Translations under genes and position numbers: made by a program
The notes under the pieces: model-generated
Databases searched by the model: none
Told to the model about the DNA's origin: nothing
Seen by the model: the letters and a program-made list of their open reading frames with translations, nothing else
In this document: positions 45,935-56,285 of the stretch, piece by piece
Layout: each line of letters begins with the position of its first letter
How positions within the stretch are numbered: position 1 is the first letter of the stretch
NCBI GenBank assembly: GCA_008000375.1
Contig: SMOI01000053.1
Span: 1 to 64,000 of the forward strand
Origin: Poteriospumella lacustris
Lineage: Eukaryota; Sar; Chrysophyceae; Chromulinales; Dinobryaceae
DNA: 64,000 nt
Direction of reading: 5' to 3'

Positions 45935-46944
45935 TGGGGAGCTTTCCCCTTGTTAGTCCCATTTATCGCTGTCATATTTGGGGAAGGCGATGGGACGCTC
46001 ACGTTGCGCTCCAGGACCGCTTCAACCGCTTTAACCGCTTCATCAAGCAGTTCAAGCCCCATTTTTCTCGCGACCGTCGACAACATCGAATCATTGCTCG
46101 ACCCTTTGTACTGCTGAGCTTAGGGGTCTTAGCGGTCGGAGTACCGAGGATATCATCTCCACTTTCATCGTTCGAGGGTCTATGTCCCTGATTTCGCGTT
46201 ATATCTGTCCCTGCGACCCCAACCTGATCGCCCCACCATGTAGCCACTCTTCGACTGTACCCTGTATGCGCACAGTCTAACCCTGCATGTGCACAGTCTA
46301 GCCCAAGCGGCAACCGATCCGGCGGGACAGATGTGGCGTGGTATAAGCAATACTGGGACAGATGTGCGGGAACGAAAACCGACATTGCACAGAAATGACT
46401 GACCAAACATTACCAACAAGCGTTGTATACCACTCTTCAGTCACTGCTCAGCTCACGCAATTGTAATCTTAAGTGATGGTTGATGCAAAACTTAAGTGAT
46501 TTACTCTCCCCATCCATATTGCATATTGCAATGACTACGACGGCTATGAAAGAAAAGGAGAACCACCCCCAGGCCACCATGACGGATCTCTTGATCGCAA
46601 ACAAAAAAAGTCACAGCCCCACGCTGTAAAGCACCGCAATCGTCAAACCGTTTGCGCAGCCGCCTCCATTGCTTGCACGTATGATTGCCTCCAATGCTAC
46701 ACACTCTGGGGTTCGAAGAAGGTAATGCTCACGAACCGCAGCAGCTCGGAGTGCATCCGCTCCTTTCTGACCAAGATGGTCGACCTGGTGCGCTGAGGTT
46801 TCTCCAGCCACGGCCGACGCGAACCCCCAGTATACTATTTGCCAAAGTCTGACTGACGCCAAAAAGGGCGGCCTGGAGATAATGAAATGGTCAGAATGGT
46901 CAAATTCAATAAGCTTAACACACTGAAAACGAGCATAACGTCAA

Positions 46945-47025
46945 GTCTCAATCAAGATAAAGTTCTCCACACAGAATGTGAAAATATTCTTCAGAGTCTC
47001 AGGTCTCTTGATGAATATCATTGAC
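46945..47025 (+). repeat. 81-bp direct repeat, unit 1
   Basis: Matches 47063-47143 with one substitution noticed (cacacaga versus cacataga). Spacing start to start is 118 bp. Only two units exist. Confidence 0.92.
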
Positions 47026-47062
47026 TGACAGAAATGCAATAGAAACGCTTCACATGAACGAG

Positions 47063-47143
47063 GTCTCAATCAAGATAAAGTTCTCCACATAGAATGTGAA
47101 AATATTCTTCAGAGTCTCAGGTCTCTTGATGAATATCATTGAC
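47063..47143 (+). repeat. 81-bp direct repeat, unit 2
   Basis: Second unit of the pair beginning at 46945; the 37-bp sequence between the units is unique. Confidence 0.92.
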
Positions 47144-47587
47144 CGGTCGTTCGAATGAAAACAAATAAAGGATGAATGGATACTTGACATACCTCAGCAA
47201 AATCTTCGACAAGTCCTCAAGACTTCATGTTCATCCAAACCTAGTGAAAATTCCACAAATCGATGAGAAATCAATCACTACCTCCAGGCAGATTGACACT
47301 GATTTGATTTGTGGCATGACGATGCGAAGCCAGAAGCGAAGCGAGAGATCACAAGCGACTTGTGGTGCTCCCTAGAACCCCCAAGCAAGACACAGGATCT
47401 GGCCGAACAAGGCGTTTCATTAATTTCCGAGCCGCGCACACGCCGGACTTGGACGTTCGTTTGTGTTGCAGTTTGATGATTATCACACGTGAAATTACTT
47501 TTCATTTCTACGTATACGTGTATTCTCTGATTGACCAATTGCTTCTCTACAGTTTAGGAAGAGGGATATAAGTGCAGGCAAAAGGAT

Positions 47588-48271
47588 ATGTCGGAATTTT
47601 TCCGAACAAACCGAACGATGAATGTGTCTGGCCTCTTTCGTAAACTTCTACCGCTGATTATGGTGCTCTGCCACATTCGCGTTACCCAACCCATCAAATG
47701 CTACGTGGGATACGGACAAAGAGGTTTGAAGTACAGCAATGAAATCAGTTGGGTACGAAATTGCCCGCAATCTTCATATTGCTTCGAGGCAGTAACTTTC
47801 GACGTCAGCAAAGCACAAAAGCTGGTCAACTACCCTTGGGTAAGATATGAAGGATATTATTATGAGCTCGACAGTGATCAAACAAGTATTTTGTGTAGAA
47901 TTCCTATTACAGCCAATTTTTCATTCGCTCGTGTGGAGGTGATCTGGGGACAGAATTAGAATATCGCCCGTATCGTGGCAAACCACGAAGTTTCAGGGCT
48001 TTGGGGATCGTCAAAATAAACATTACCGTTGATTATGTTATCACAGGCCAAGGTGGAACGGAGGAGTTCTATCTTAAGCATGCATGTCGCAAAGATTTAT
48101 GTCTGAAAGGCCGTAAGTACTCCATGAACACAATGTGTCGGTCTGAATAACATAACGCTTTCTTTGTTTGCAGCATCAGCTTCTGGACACAGAGCAGCGT
48201 CCACCCGAAATAGCATCGTCATGGTTACCGCTCTGACTGTTATTTTAAGTATATTTTTCAGTTTGCAATGA
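47588..48271 (+). CDS. Ly6/uPAR-like secreted protein, probably GPI-anchored
   Basis: Exons are 47588-47839, 47899-48112 and 48174-48271, giving 187 aa with junctions in phase. A signal-peptide-like hydrophobic stretch follows a 20-residue basic leader ('LLPLIMVLCHIRV'); translation may start at the second Met (MNVSGLF). The mature part has the cysteine layout of a three-finger/Ly6 fold: 'KCYVGY', 'CPQSSYCFEA', 'RSCGGDLG', 'HACRKDLC'. The third exon encodes a small-residue stretch and a terminal hydrophobic tail ('VMVTALTVILSIFFSLQ') without a cytoplasmic domain, as in GPI-anchor signals. The middle acceptor at 47898 was chosen because it alone keeps the frame through 'SCGGDL'. It sits alone in a gene-poor region. 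Ly6-type proteins are unusual outside animals, so transfer or convergence are both possible. Confidence 0.72.
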
Positions 48272-48620
48272 ATAAGAACAGATGATTTGCGGGGAGAAAC
48301 TGATGTACATTTCATGAGTACCGCCGTCGTGGGTGATTGGTGCAGAAATTTCTGCTTCTGTAAGTATATTAAAAACTATTGTCACCGTATCAATCAATAC
48401 CCACTGCAACACGCACAAGGGTTGGGGCTTGGGGTGTGGAATCGCTCCCCAGCATATACAAATGTAGGTGTGGTAGTTCCAAGGCGTCGCCCAGCGGCTC
48501 GGTCATGGTCGTGAAGGTGATCACGCGGTCGTACTCTCGCTTGGAGCACTCGCTGGTGAGCGCTAGATGGGAGAGTACCATCTGGGTCTGGCCCGACCCT
48601 GACTGACGACCCGGTGAGTT

Positions 48621-48697
48621 GCCCCAGCCTGAGCCCGGTGCGCTGGCGCACCAAGCGGATGGCGAGTGACGAAGTCGGAGGAGGGTGGTGTTTCCGC
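48621..48697 (+). repeat. 77-bp sequence repeated at left edge of gap
   Basis: Identical to 48798-48874 on the other side of the N run. An exact duplicate abutting both sides of a scaffold gap is typical of two contig ends that overlap but were not merged. Confidence 0.95.
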
Positions 48698-48797
48698 NNN
48701 NNNNNNNNNNNNNNNNNNNNNNNNNNNNNNNNNNNNNNNNNNNNNNNNNNNNNNNNNNNNNNNNNNNNNNNNNNNNNNNNNNNNNNNNNNNNNNNNN
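48698..48797. other. Assembly gap (100 N)
   Basis: Exactly 100 ambiguous bases, the conventional length for a gap of unknown size. Confidence 0.99.
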
Positions 48798-48874
48798 GCC
48801 CCAGCCTGAGCCCGGTGCGCTGGCGCACCAAGCGGATGGCGAGTGACGAAGTCGGAGGAGGGTGGTGTTTCCGC
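48798..48874 (+). repeat. 77-bp sequence repeated at right edge of gap
   Basis: Exact copy of 48621-48697. Confidence 0.95.
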
Positions 48875-48986
48875 ACCTCTGGGCCTTTTACCGTCGGGGG
48901 GCATCCCAACAGATGTGGCAAGACATAAAATTATGCAAAATTTACAATCAACCAAAACACGAAACTCCGCGCTAATTGAAACGCGT

Positions 48987-50246
48987 CTATTTCAGGATTC
49001 CATGGTAGTCGCGAATCTTGGCGGTCGTTGTTTCTGATGAGCGAACCTTGGCAATATTGTTTTTGTATTCTCTTCTCTTGGCCAAGTTCTCAGCTCTCAT
49101 CTGACCCTTCTGTTCGATAATATTGTTTTTACGCACCAACTTCTGGTATTTAATGAGGCGATCCATGACATCAATATCAGGCAAAGATGATATAACCTGC
49201 GCCATGGTACTCGCTCTTCCATCGGCTACCACCTCCGCAGCAGGAGCATTCGTGATGTGCAACACATCAGAGCCAAACTTTCCAGTTAGACGAAGGAGTT
49301 CCTCGCGCTGAGCTGCAAGAACAGCTTCGTTGGGAGCGACTTGACGATAATATTGCTTGTAATAGCGACGAAAAGATCGATGTCCCAAAATGCGACCATC
49401 GGGTAAAATGAGCTCCCCTGTTGGGGCTGTTTCCAGCTCTTCATCCACAACGTTGCCATCTTCATCAACTTCCACGTCGTCGCGATCCTCATAAGTTGCA
49501 GTAAAATCGTAGAAATCGGAAACGTCGTCCATATCAACTCCCTCCTCGTAGGCAATTTTGCAATGGGATTTATCCACCATATGGCGTTGAACGGCGGTCA
49601 TATTGCGGAACCGCTTTTGGCAATACAAACAAATATTACCAAGACGCACTTTTTCAGAAAGGTACTCCAGAAGTCCTGGGAGATCCTCCAAAAACTCGAA
49701 ATCGGGGATGAAAAAGCCGTACTTGGAAGACATGTATTGAAGGCACTCGTCCACAGAATCGAATCGCTTGTTGTCAAACAACGAGATCTCGGGAGATAGA
49801 TCAATATCCTCTTCCTCATCTTCTGCGTCTTCCTCTTCTCCTTCATCTTCAACATCTTCAAAGACGGTTTCTTCGTCATTTCCTTCCTCACCTTCCGCCT
49901 CTTCCTTTTCTGGGACGTTCTCATCAGCCGCAGCTTTTGCCTGTGGTGCAGCGACGTTAACTTTTCCATTGGTGGGTCGAGTCGGAATTTTCTGGGTGAC
50001 CGGGGCATGAACTGGCATAGTAGGTGCTGGAAGTTGCACGGTTTTCAAAGCAGCCTTCTGCAATCCCAAGAACTGATCCCTTCCTACATGGGGAAGGTTG
50101 TGCGCGCGTCTTTTAGAATTGAACACATGCCACGGACTTTTATAATGCTCGCGAAGCATTTCCATGGATGGAAACGCTGCAAAGCAGGTGTTGCATTTGA
50201 AAATCGGGGCGGTGCTCGGCGGAGCATTGCTCAATAAACTTGCCAT
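48987..50246 (-). CDS. ZNF622: REI1/ZNF622-like 60S ribosome maturation factor
   Basis: Cytoplasmic factor that helps release shuttling proteins from pre-60S subunits. Single exon, 419 aa. An N-terminal U1-type C2H2 finger lies at about 16-40 ('FKCNTCFAAFPSMEMLREHY', then 'SPWHVFNSKRR'). A second finger typical of Rei1 is at about 205-232 ('CLYCQKRFRNMTAVQRHM', then 'KSHCKIAYEEG'). The conserved C-terminal 'LPDGRILGHRSFRRYYKQY' follows. An acidic Glu/Asp stretch separates the fingers (about 105-150). Length is close to yeast Rei1 (393) and human ZNF622 (477). It is head to head with ALDH7A1. Confidence 0.93.
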   Translation of the reverse strand: MASLLSNAPPSTAPIFKCNTCFAAFPSMEMLREHYKSPWHVFNSKRRAHNLPHVGRDQFLGLQKAALKTVQLPAPTMPVHAPVTQKIPTRPTNGKVNVAAPQAKAAADENVPEKEEAEGEEGNDEETVFEDVEDEGEEEDAEDEEEDIDLSPEISLFDNKRFDSVDECLQYMSSKYGFFIPDFEFLEDLPGLLEYLSEKVRLGNICLYCQKRFRNMTAVQRHMVDKSHCKIAYEEGVDMDDVSDFYDFTATYEDRDDVEVDEDGNVVDEELETAPTGELILPDGRILGHRSFRRYYKQYYRQVAPNEAVLAAQREELLRLTGKFGSDVLHITNAPAAEVVADGRASTMAQVISSLPDIDVMDRLIKYQKLVRKNNIIEQKGQMRAENLAKRREYKNNIAKVRSSETTTAKIRDYHGILK

Positions 50247-50605
50247 TCTGAAGGGATTTTCAAACAGCGAGAAGTCAAAATAAATTAGTATGTTTCAGGA
50301 GACGTCTATTCATATTCGCAAAGCTCGTCTCCGTCTCCTTTTGGTTGGCTGGATGGCTGGTTGGAACTTGAACGACAAAAGTAATGACACATTTGTCGGC
50401 ACTTTTGTGACAGCCAAGTCGGATGTGTCGTGAAGTTGAAGTGTCGCCACAGACAAGTTGCACTCACACGCGACAGAATCAACAAGCTCCCCGCAGCCAG
50501 GCAGGTGAAGAACCAGCCAAGTTCGTCAGCCAAGTTTTTCTAGATGGATGTGTCAAGGTCTTCTTCAACAATCACAATCATTTCGATAGCTCTGTAGTAG
50601 TCAAT
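50247..50605. promoter_or_regulatory. Divergent intergenic region, ZNF622 and ALDH7A1
   Basis: 359 bp between outward-facing start codons. An open frame extends the ALDH frame upstream to 50423, but it lacks similarity to the family. Confidence 0.5.
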
Positions 50606-52201
50606 ATGAAGGGTTTTGCTCAGCGTAATGGCGCTTTGCGCGTCTTGCAAAGTCGTTTTGCTTCCAACAAGGCTCACGATATCGACGGTATCCTCCACCG
50701 ATTGAACGTTCCTAAGTCTGCCTATGGCGTTTATGATGGCAGCTGGCGTGATTCCAACGGTGGTGTGAACAAGCAACTTGACCCATCCACCAACCAGGTT
50801 ATCGGTGAGGTGAAGTTTGGAACTGTGGCTGACTACGAGCGTGTCGTGCAAGCCATGGACAAGGCGAAGGATGAGTGGGCCAGAAAGCCTGCACCTATTC
50901 GCGGTGAAATTGTTCGCAAGCTTGGTGTCAAGCTCCGTGAGCATAAAGATGACTTGGGTGCATTGGTTTCGATGGAAATGGGAAAGATTTACACTGAGGG
51001 TTTGGGAGAGGTTCAAGAAGCTATCGACATCTGTGACTACGCTGTTGGACTTAGCCGAATGTTGAACGGAAAGGTGATTCCTTCTGAACGTCCTGGCCAT
51101 TTCATGATGGAAAGATACAACCCTTTGAAGGGTCATGTTGGCATTGTCACTGCATTCAACTTCCCTGTGGCCGTTTACTTCTGGAACTTGGCGATCAGCT
51201 TGGCTGCAGGAAATACGAATCTTTGGAAACCCCACGAAGGAACATCCTTGGTCAGTGTTGCGACCACCAAGCTTGTGCAAGAAGTGCTGGAGGATAGCAA
51301 CATCCCTGGTGCTGTTGCCAGCATGATCTGTGGTCCAGGAAAGACCATCGGTGAAGCTATGCTCCAAGATAAGCGAATGGAGCTCATCTCCTTCACCGGC
51401 TCAACACATACTGGCAGACATGTTGCCCAAACGGTTGCTGGCCGCTTCGGAAAACATATTCTGGAGTTGGGTGGAAATAATGCCATGATTGTGGATGAAT
51501 CCGCTGACTTGAACTTGGTGCTTCGCGCCACCTTGTTCGGTGCTGTTGGAACCGCTGGTCAGAGATGCACGACTCTTCGTCGTTTGTATCTCCACGAGAA
51601 CGTCTACGACAACGTTGTCGAGAAGCTTACTAAGGCTTACAAGTCAGTCAAGATTGGCTCTCCTCTGGCAAAGGATACGCTGTGTGGTCCTTTGTTCAAC
51701 CAAACAGCTGTTCACACTTACAGCAAGACTCTCCAAGAAGCTCAGCAACAAGGAGGAAAAGTTCTTGTCGGTGGAAAAGTTCTTTCTGACCGCCCCGGAA
51801 ACTTTGTTGAACCTACCATTGTCGCCATCGACAGCAGCGCTCCGGTGGTGAAGGATGAACGCTTTGTTCCCATCATGTATGTCATGAAAGTCAAGAGCGT
51901 TGATGAGGCGATCGTTTTGAACAACAGCGTTGCTCAAGGTCTGTCCTCTTCGTTGTTCACCAAGGATTTGGGTCAGATCTTTAAGTGGACTGGCTCTGAT
52001 GGCTCTGACTGCGGTATTGTCAACGTCAACATTGGAACGTCCGGTGCAGAAATAGGCGGTGCCTTCGGTGGTGAGAAGGAAACTGGCGGTGGACGCGAAT
52101 CTGGCTCTGATTCATGGAAGCAATACATGCGTCGTTCCACCTGCACCATCAATTATTCCAAAGACCTCCCTCTTGCCCAGGGTGTGAACTTTGAGGCTTA
52201 G
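50606..52201 (+). CDS. ALDH7A1: Antiquitin-type aldehyde dehydrogenase (ALDH7A1)
   Basis: NAD-dependent aldehyde dehydrogenase; family members oxidise alpha-aminoadipic semialdehyde in lysine breakdown and betaine or lipid aldehydes. Single exon, 531 aa (human 539). The start is the ATG at 50606 because the first 24 residues ([18 protein letters not shown]) are basic, hydroxylated and free of acid, as expected for a mitochondrial presequence, and they lead directly into the family start '[15 protein letters not shown]'. The catalytic Cys lies in '[13 protein letters not shown]' (about 320) and the general-base Glu in 'LELGGNNAM' (about 286). The antiquitin C-terminus ('[20 protein letters not shown]') is present. 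No truncation or odd features. Confidence 0.95.
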   Translation: MKGFAQRNGALRVLQSRFASNKAHDIDGILHRLNVPKSAYGVYDGSWRDSNGGVNKQLDPSTNQVIGEVKFGTVADYERVVQAMDKAKDEWARKPAPIRGEIVRKLGVKLREHKDDLGALVSMEMGKIYTEGLGEVQEAIDICDYAVGLSRMLNGKVIPSERPGHFMMERYNPLKGHVGIVTAFNFPVAVYFWNLAISLAAGNTNLWKPHEGTSLVSVATTKLVQEVLEDSNIPGAVASMICGPGKTIGEAMLQDKRMELISFTGSTHTGRHVAQTVAGRFGKHILELGGNNAMIVDESADLNLVLRATLFGAVGTAGQRCTTLRRLYLHENVYDNVVEKLTKAYKSVKIGSPLAKDTLCGPLFNQTAVHTYSKTLQEAQQQGGKVLVGGKVLSDRPGNFVEPTIVAIDSSAPVVKDERFVPIMYVMKVKSVDEAIVLNNSVAQGLSSSLFTKDLGQIFKWTGSDGSDCGIVNVNIGTSGAEIGGAFGGEKETGGGRESGSDSWKQYMRRSTCTINYSKDLPLAQGVNFEA

Positions 52202-52406
52202 ATTGCATTAGAACTCAAGCTAGGTTGTGTATGTTGATTTGATCAACGTGTCTTTTAAATACAAAATAGCGCATCACAGGTGTTGTTGCTATAGAAATAG
52301 TGTTATTGAGATTCTAAATTATTGTGCACAACTAATCTCACAGCTGCTGCTGCATCAGCACGTTTTGTGCTTTCGAGATCGAGTTGCTCCGGGGGAACGT
52401 ATATAC

Positions 52407-53147
52407 TTACAGAGCTGTTCCACCTTGAAGCTTTTCCATCATTGCACGCATATTTTGCATCATCATTTCCATCTGTTGCAATGCATCCATTTTTGTCTCT
52501 TCTGGGAGGTTTTCAACATCAATGGTGTCCAAATCAACAATTTCTCCAGACTTTAGAGGAACAAACACTCCCGGTGTAGGAGGTATCATGAGTCCTTTGT
52601 CAGCACCACGAGGGGCTTTCTTTACGGTTGTGAATTCACCCAATGGCGATCCATTGGTTGATAGAATAACTTCGCCTTCGCGAGGATTGCGCATGGCTGT
52701 CATTGGTGTTTGCAAGACGCTCAAAGGTCCGCCCCGTCCTTTAGTTGAAGGGGTTTCATACACGTGTTGGTGACTTGCCTTTGCTGATACACCATGGGGC
52801 ATAACAGGAGGCTTCATATTTCCATGTGCTGCTGCACCAAGCATGACGCTTCTCGTCACAGCATCCAAACTGAAGTTGAACTCCTCTCGAAACTGCTTCA
52901 TTGACATTTGTTTCACGTTTGCCGGCAGCTTAATCATTTCCAAATGAAATCCTTGCTGCATCGATGTAATCAAGAAATCTGTTTCGCGCAGAATCATTTG
53001 GCACTTGGCCTCCGTGTTGGCTTTGATGTCATCGAGGCAATTGGCGACAATGTCAGGGTTATACTTGACATCAACGTCTCGCAACTCCGCTTCAGCGTCG
53101 TCTTCGCGCTTTTTTGCGGTTGTTCTTGCGCCTTTCTTCGGGGGCAT
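52407..53147 (-). CDS. Borealin-like chromosomal passenger protein
   Basis: 246 aa, single exon as drawn. The N-terminal half is helical ('IVANCLDDIKANTEAKCQMI') and could be the coiled-coil that bundles with INCENP and survivin. The middle has the borealin signature: a Thr-Pro-rich stretch, then 'RNPREGEVILSTNGSPLGEF', similar in order to the CDCA8 C-terminal region. The C-terminus has a Met-rich helix ('QQMEMMMQNMRAMMEKL'). Family members target Aurora B to centromeres. The stop codon overlaps a consensus splice donor (gctct-gtaagt at about 52411-52402), so a further 3' exon is possible. Overall similarity is modest, and shugoshin-like proteins remain an alternative. Confidence 0.65.
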   Translation of the reverse strand: MPPKKGARTTAKKREDDAEAELRDVDVKYNPDIVANCLDDIKANTEAKCQMILRETDFLITSMQQGFHLEMIKLPANVKQMSMKQFREEFNFSLDAVTRSVMLGAAAHGNMKPPVMPHGVSAKASHQHVYETPSTKGRGGPLSVLQTPMTAMRNPREGEVILSTNGSPLGEFTTVKKAPRGADKGLMIPPTPGVFVPLKSGEIVDLDTIDVENLPEETKMDALQQMEMMMQNMRAMMEKLQGGTAL

Positions 53148-53560
53148 ATTTGAAGGAATGGAGCAAAATTGAAGTATAACTCAATGTGGAAATTATAGGA
53201 TAGTTACCATAAATGCAGCTCAACAGCGCTCGATTAGTGAAGGAATCCAGCAGAACGTCGTCGTCCACAGCAACGGTCAGATTTTTCTGGACTGCGACCC
53301 CAAAGTCTCAGATGAGCCAGAAAATAGACGGAGACACAGCACGACACGAGCCATCATCATCCTTCGATCGTCGTCACAGTCTCTTCAGCTTTATTAGGAT
53401 ATCTGACCATCAATGATGAATCGACGTCCTTGAAAGACATTCGTCGAAAGTGTCTCAGTGATAGATAGATTCTTCGCACGTCTCTTTGGTTGGACAGAGA
53501 AAGTAGTCATCCAGTACTTTTGGGTTCTTCCTTCTCTTTCATTCTTTGTTCCAGATTGCC
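53148..53560. promoter_or_regulatory. Divergent intergenic region, borealin-like and MRH genes
   Basis: 413 bp between outward-facing start codons; presumed shared promoter. No other element is recognised. Confidence 0.5.
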
Positions 53561-54615
53561 ATGTCGCCACTTCTTCAGTTTCTTGTTTTGGCGGTTCTTA
53601 CCCGAATAGGCCTGAGCAGCTTTCAATGCTCTACCTTTGATTCAAATATGGGTGCTACGTTCGATTTGACGGATCTCTACAGGTAGGCAATGAAAGGATT
53701 TTAAGCTGCTGATGACTTCAGTTTTCATTCGTTTCGTGTTATCAGAGCTCCTGATCAACCACCTTACCAAGTCACAGACGGCGATATTCCTTGCACAACG
53801 AATAAGGTAATGTTTTAGTTTCTTTTAATGATGATTGCAGTTCATTAACAGCTCTTTCTATAGATCGAACCAAACTACACTTACATTTTCAACGTTTGCG
53901 GTACTATCAACAGCCAAGTGCCGGATGCTTGCTTGAATAAGAAGTCGTATGCGGGCGCAGTGCAAATTAATCAACGTGGAACAATTGATACCAGCGATGA
54001 TTGGTGCTATCTTGTTGGAAAATACGAAGAAAGTTCGACGAAGCTGACGCTCCTCAGCCAAGATGACCCGACGAAGGGATTGGCCCTGACCTATTACGGA
54101 GATGCCTGTTCGAATCACAAACAGCGTCAGTTCAGATTGGAACTCGTTTGTGCTGACAAGCTTGCGGCTGTCCCAACCAGCGCTCTGGAGTACGAAGCGT
54201 GTTCTTACACCGTCACGATGCCCTCTGTTTACGGCTGTCCCTTGGAGTGTGGTGTCGCGAATCGCCATTTATGTGGAGGCAACGGTCACTGCTCTTACGA
54301 TGAAGATTCAGCCTCTGCCAGATGCTTCTGCAATCATGGTAAGTGTTTTCAGACCAGAAAGAAGTAATCGACGACATCTTATCGTGACTTTTCCCCTCGA
54401 TAGGTTTCACTGGGAGTGCGTGCGCAGATCCGGTTCAAGCAGCTGGAATCAATTATTCCCCAGCTCTTCTAGGCCTCATCATCACTCTTTTTATCATCGT
54501 GATTTTATTGGCTGGTAGTCTGATTTACATGATTCGCCAAATGAACGCGTACAAGGAAGACATCGCGAACTACCAAGTTTTGAAGGGCGGAGATGATGAA
54601 AATGCTGTTGTATAG
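53561..54615 (+). CDS. Type I membrane protein with MRH-like domain and EGF-like module
   Basis: Exons are 53561-53682, 53746-53806, 53864-54338 and 54404-54615, giving 289 aa in phase. A signal peptide (about 1-20, 'LLQFLVLAVLTRIGLSS') is followed by a Cys-rich luminal domain (about 23-180) with the order expected of mannose-6-phosphate-receptor-homology folds ('YTYIFNVCGTI', 'LTYYGDAC', 'RQFRLELVC'). Next comes an EGF-like module at about 185-225 ('CGVANRHLCGGNGHCSY', 'CFCNHG', 'FTGSAC'). One membrane segment lies at about 236-258, and a short tail contains 'YQVLKGGDDENAVV'. The topology resembles ATG27 and cation-dependent M6P receptors, which sort cargo between Golgi and endosomes. Sugar-binding residues cannot be judged by eye. 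The extra EGF module is not part of standard ATG27. Confidence 0.82.
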
Positions 54616-55339
54616 AGTTCTCCGTTTTGCTGTTAGTTAGCGCTTAGTTTCATTTCATCGCTTGTCTGATTCATTGGCGTTGGACAGAGTGGTATTGTTA
54701 GCCATCGCGAAGATCTTTCTCTGGAGATTCTCTTGCTATTGCTGTAGCTCGACATGTAAATTTGAGCAATAAAATTGCTCACGCCTGCATCTTGATGTAA
54801 TTAATTTTTATGTGCCAATTGTTATGTGCAAAGTATTCGTTTGGAGCATGGGGAGTGTCATTGAAGTAGTAAACGTTGAAGTAGTGTCGGGGGTAAACTA
54901 TTCGTGGGGGGGGCTGTAGAACATTTGAGATTAGTCGCACAAGACACTATACTGATTTAATCGACGATATCTTTCCAAATATAGGTTGGAGAAGTTGTGA
55001 ATTCGCCAATCGGTACGTGGTGTTGTTGTTTTGTAATGTGATAAACATAACGGTCTCACACCGCCCGCAACCTACATGCACAAACTCTGTACACTTTGGG
55101 TATACACTCCGGCCTGCGGTGAGTGTGAGGTTTTGATTTGTCTGTGTCGCGGTGTGTCTCCTGCGTCTTCTTCAGCTCAGTTTCTCGACCTTTTTCGTTT
55201 TCTGTCGAAAAAAAGATAGCACGGATCAAGGTGCAACTGTCAATGATTCACACAATCGTAATTTCCCGTTCGATTTTCAGGTGTTCGCACTTCCGTCACG
55301 GACAGTTGTGAATTTCACTCGACATTATAAGTATAAAAA
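54616..55339. other. Intergenic region, MRH gene to LSM14
   Basis: 724 bp with the 3' UTR of the MRH gene and the LSM14 promoter. It contains a G9 run (about 54906) and an imperfect inverted repeat (ctcacaccgcccgca near 55053; tgcggtgagtgtgag near 55116). No gene is seen. Confidence 0.5.
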
Positions 55340-56285
55340 ATGGCTGATCTCGACAGTTTAATTGGCTGCAAGATTTCTCTGATCTCGCATCAGGATATTC
55401 GCTACGACGGTACTCTGTTCAGCATTAATCAGAGCGAATCTTCGATTGTATTGAAGGACGGTAAGTATATAATGTTCGGCGCAGCATATAATCTCAGAAA
55501 TCCTCATCGATATTGTGGATTCAACAGTTCAAGTTTTTGGAACCGAGGACAGAGTCACCGACAAATCAAAATCTATTCCCCCCAGCACGCAAGTTCTTCC
55601 ATTTGTCACATTCCCTGGGCAGGAAATTAAGGATCTTTATGTACACGAAGCGTCTTCACTTCCACCTGCGCCTGCTGCGTCAGCCACCGCTCCGCCCGCT
55701 GCTCCTAAGATTGAGAAGAGACCCAACAGCAGCCAGCAAGGATCCAGAGGCCCATCCAACAACACGCATCACAGCAGCAGCAACAGTCGGCCTCAGCAAC
55801 AGCAAAAGCGAGAGGAGCAAAAGCCTAGGGCTGCGCCAGCTGAGACTGCTCCGAAGAGAGAGACTGCGAAGGCGTCCGAAGTGGGAACTGGTGGACACTT
55901 ACTGAAACTTCGTGAGCGAAAGAATGGACCAGGCGCTGTTTCTGCTGCACCTGTGGAGACTGGCTCAGAATTCGATTTCGAGGAAGGCTTGAAGACCTTT
56001 AAGAAGGAAGAAGTTCTTGCTGAGGTGGCTACCGACAAGGAGATCACCAAGTATACAAAGGACGACTTCTTCGACAACTTCAGCAAGACCACCACTGGTG
56101 AGTCAAAGGCGCGCTTGACAGCAGCCGACGAGCGCAAGCTGAATCAAGATACATTCGGTGCTATTGCATTGCAGAGCGGCTATCGCAGAGGAGGACGCGG
56201 CGGCGGACGAGGTCGTGGAGGACGCGGACGTGGACGTGGACGCGGTGGTTACCAAGGACAATCTTCTTCTTCTGCAAATGCGTAA
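55340..56285 (+). CDS. LSM14: LSM14/Scd6 family mRNP protein
   Basis: Translational repressor and P-body component. Exons are 55340-55460 and 55528-56285, giving 292 aa. The Lsm14-type LSm domain covers about 1-80 ('LIGCKISLISHQDIRYDGTL', then 'VQVFGTEDR'), and the intron falls inside it. The middle is Pro/Ala/Gln-rich. A DFDF-like box at about 195-210 ('EFDFEEGLKTF') is followed by the FFD box ('YTKDDFFDNFS') and TFG box ('RKLNQDTFGA'), then a C-terminal RGG region of about 40 residues. All modules of the family are present in the right order, so it should bind DDX6/Dhh1 and Edc4-type partners. It is shorter than human LSM14A (463) because of shorter linkers. Confidence 0.94.

Larger units (their letters stand above)
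44923..47587. other. 2.7-kb gene-poor, repeat-bearing interval
   Basis: No intact gene is recognised. It holds an 8-bp hairpin (45074-45093, loop gaca), a gagaaccga micro-repeat (about 45418-45460), a possible decayed retroelement (45545-45900), a larger hairpin (45893-45934), a 20-bp direct repeat (gcacagtcta at about 46269 and 46291) and an 81-bp direct repeat pair (46945, 47063). The character is that of a decayed transposon landing zone. Confidence 0.5.
48272..48986. other. Interval containing assembly gap
   Basis: No gene is assigned. A GC-richer block (about 48430-48690) has a minus-strand frame at 48390-48581 reading through without stops ('REYDRVITFTTMTEPLGDAL'), which I cannot identify. 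A run of 100 N lies at 48698-48797. Confidence 0.5.

Noticed and set aside
46945-47143. CRISPR-like repeats
   Set aside because: Only two 81-bp units with a single spacer in a eukaryotic context; no array and no associated genes.
48394-48955. Open frames running through the N block
   Set aside because: They exist only because ambiguous bases do not create stops, and both sides are the same 77-bp sequence.
50423-50605. Upstream in-frame extension of ALDH7A1 to an earlier ATG
   Set aside because: The added residues show no family similarity, and the later ATG starts a good mitochondrial presequence in the expected position.
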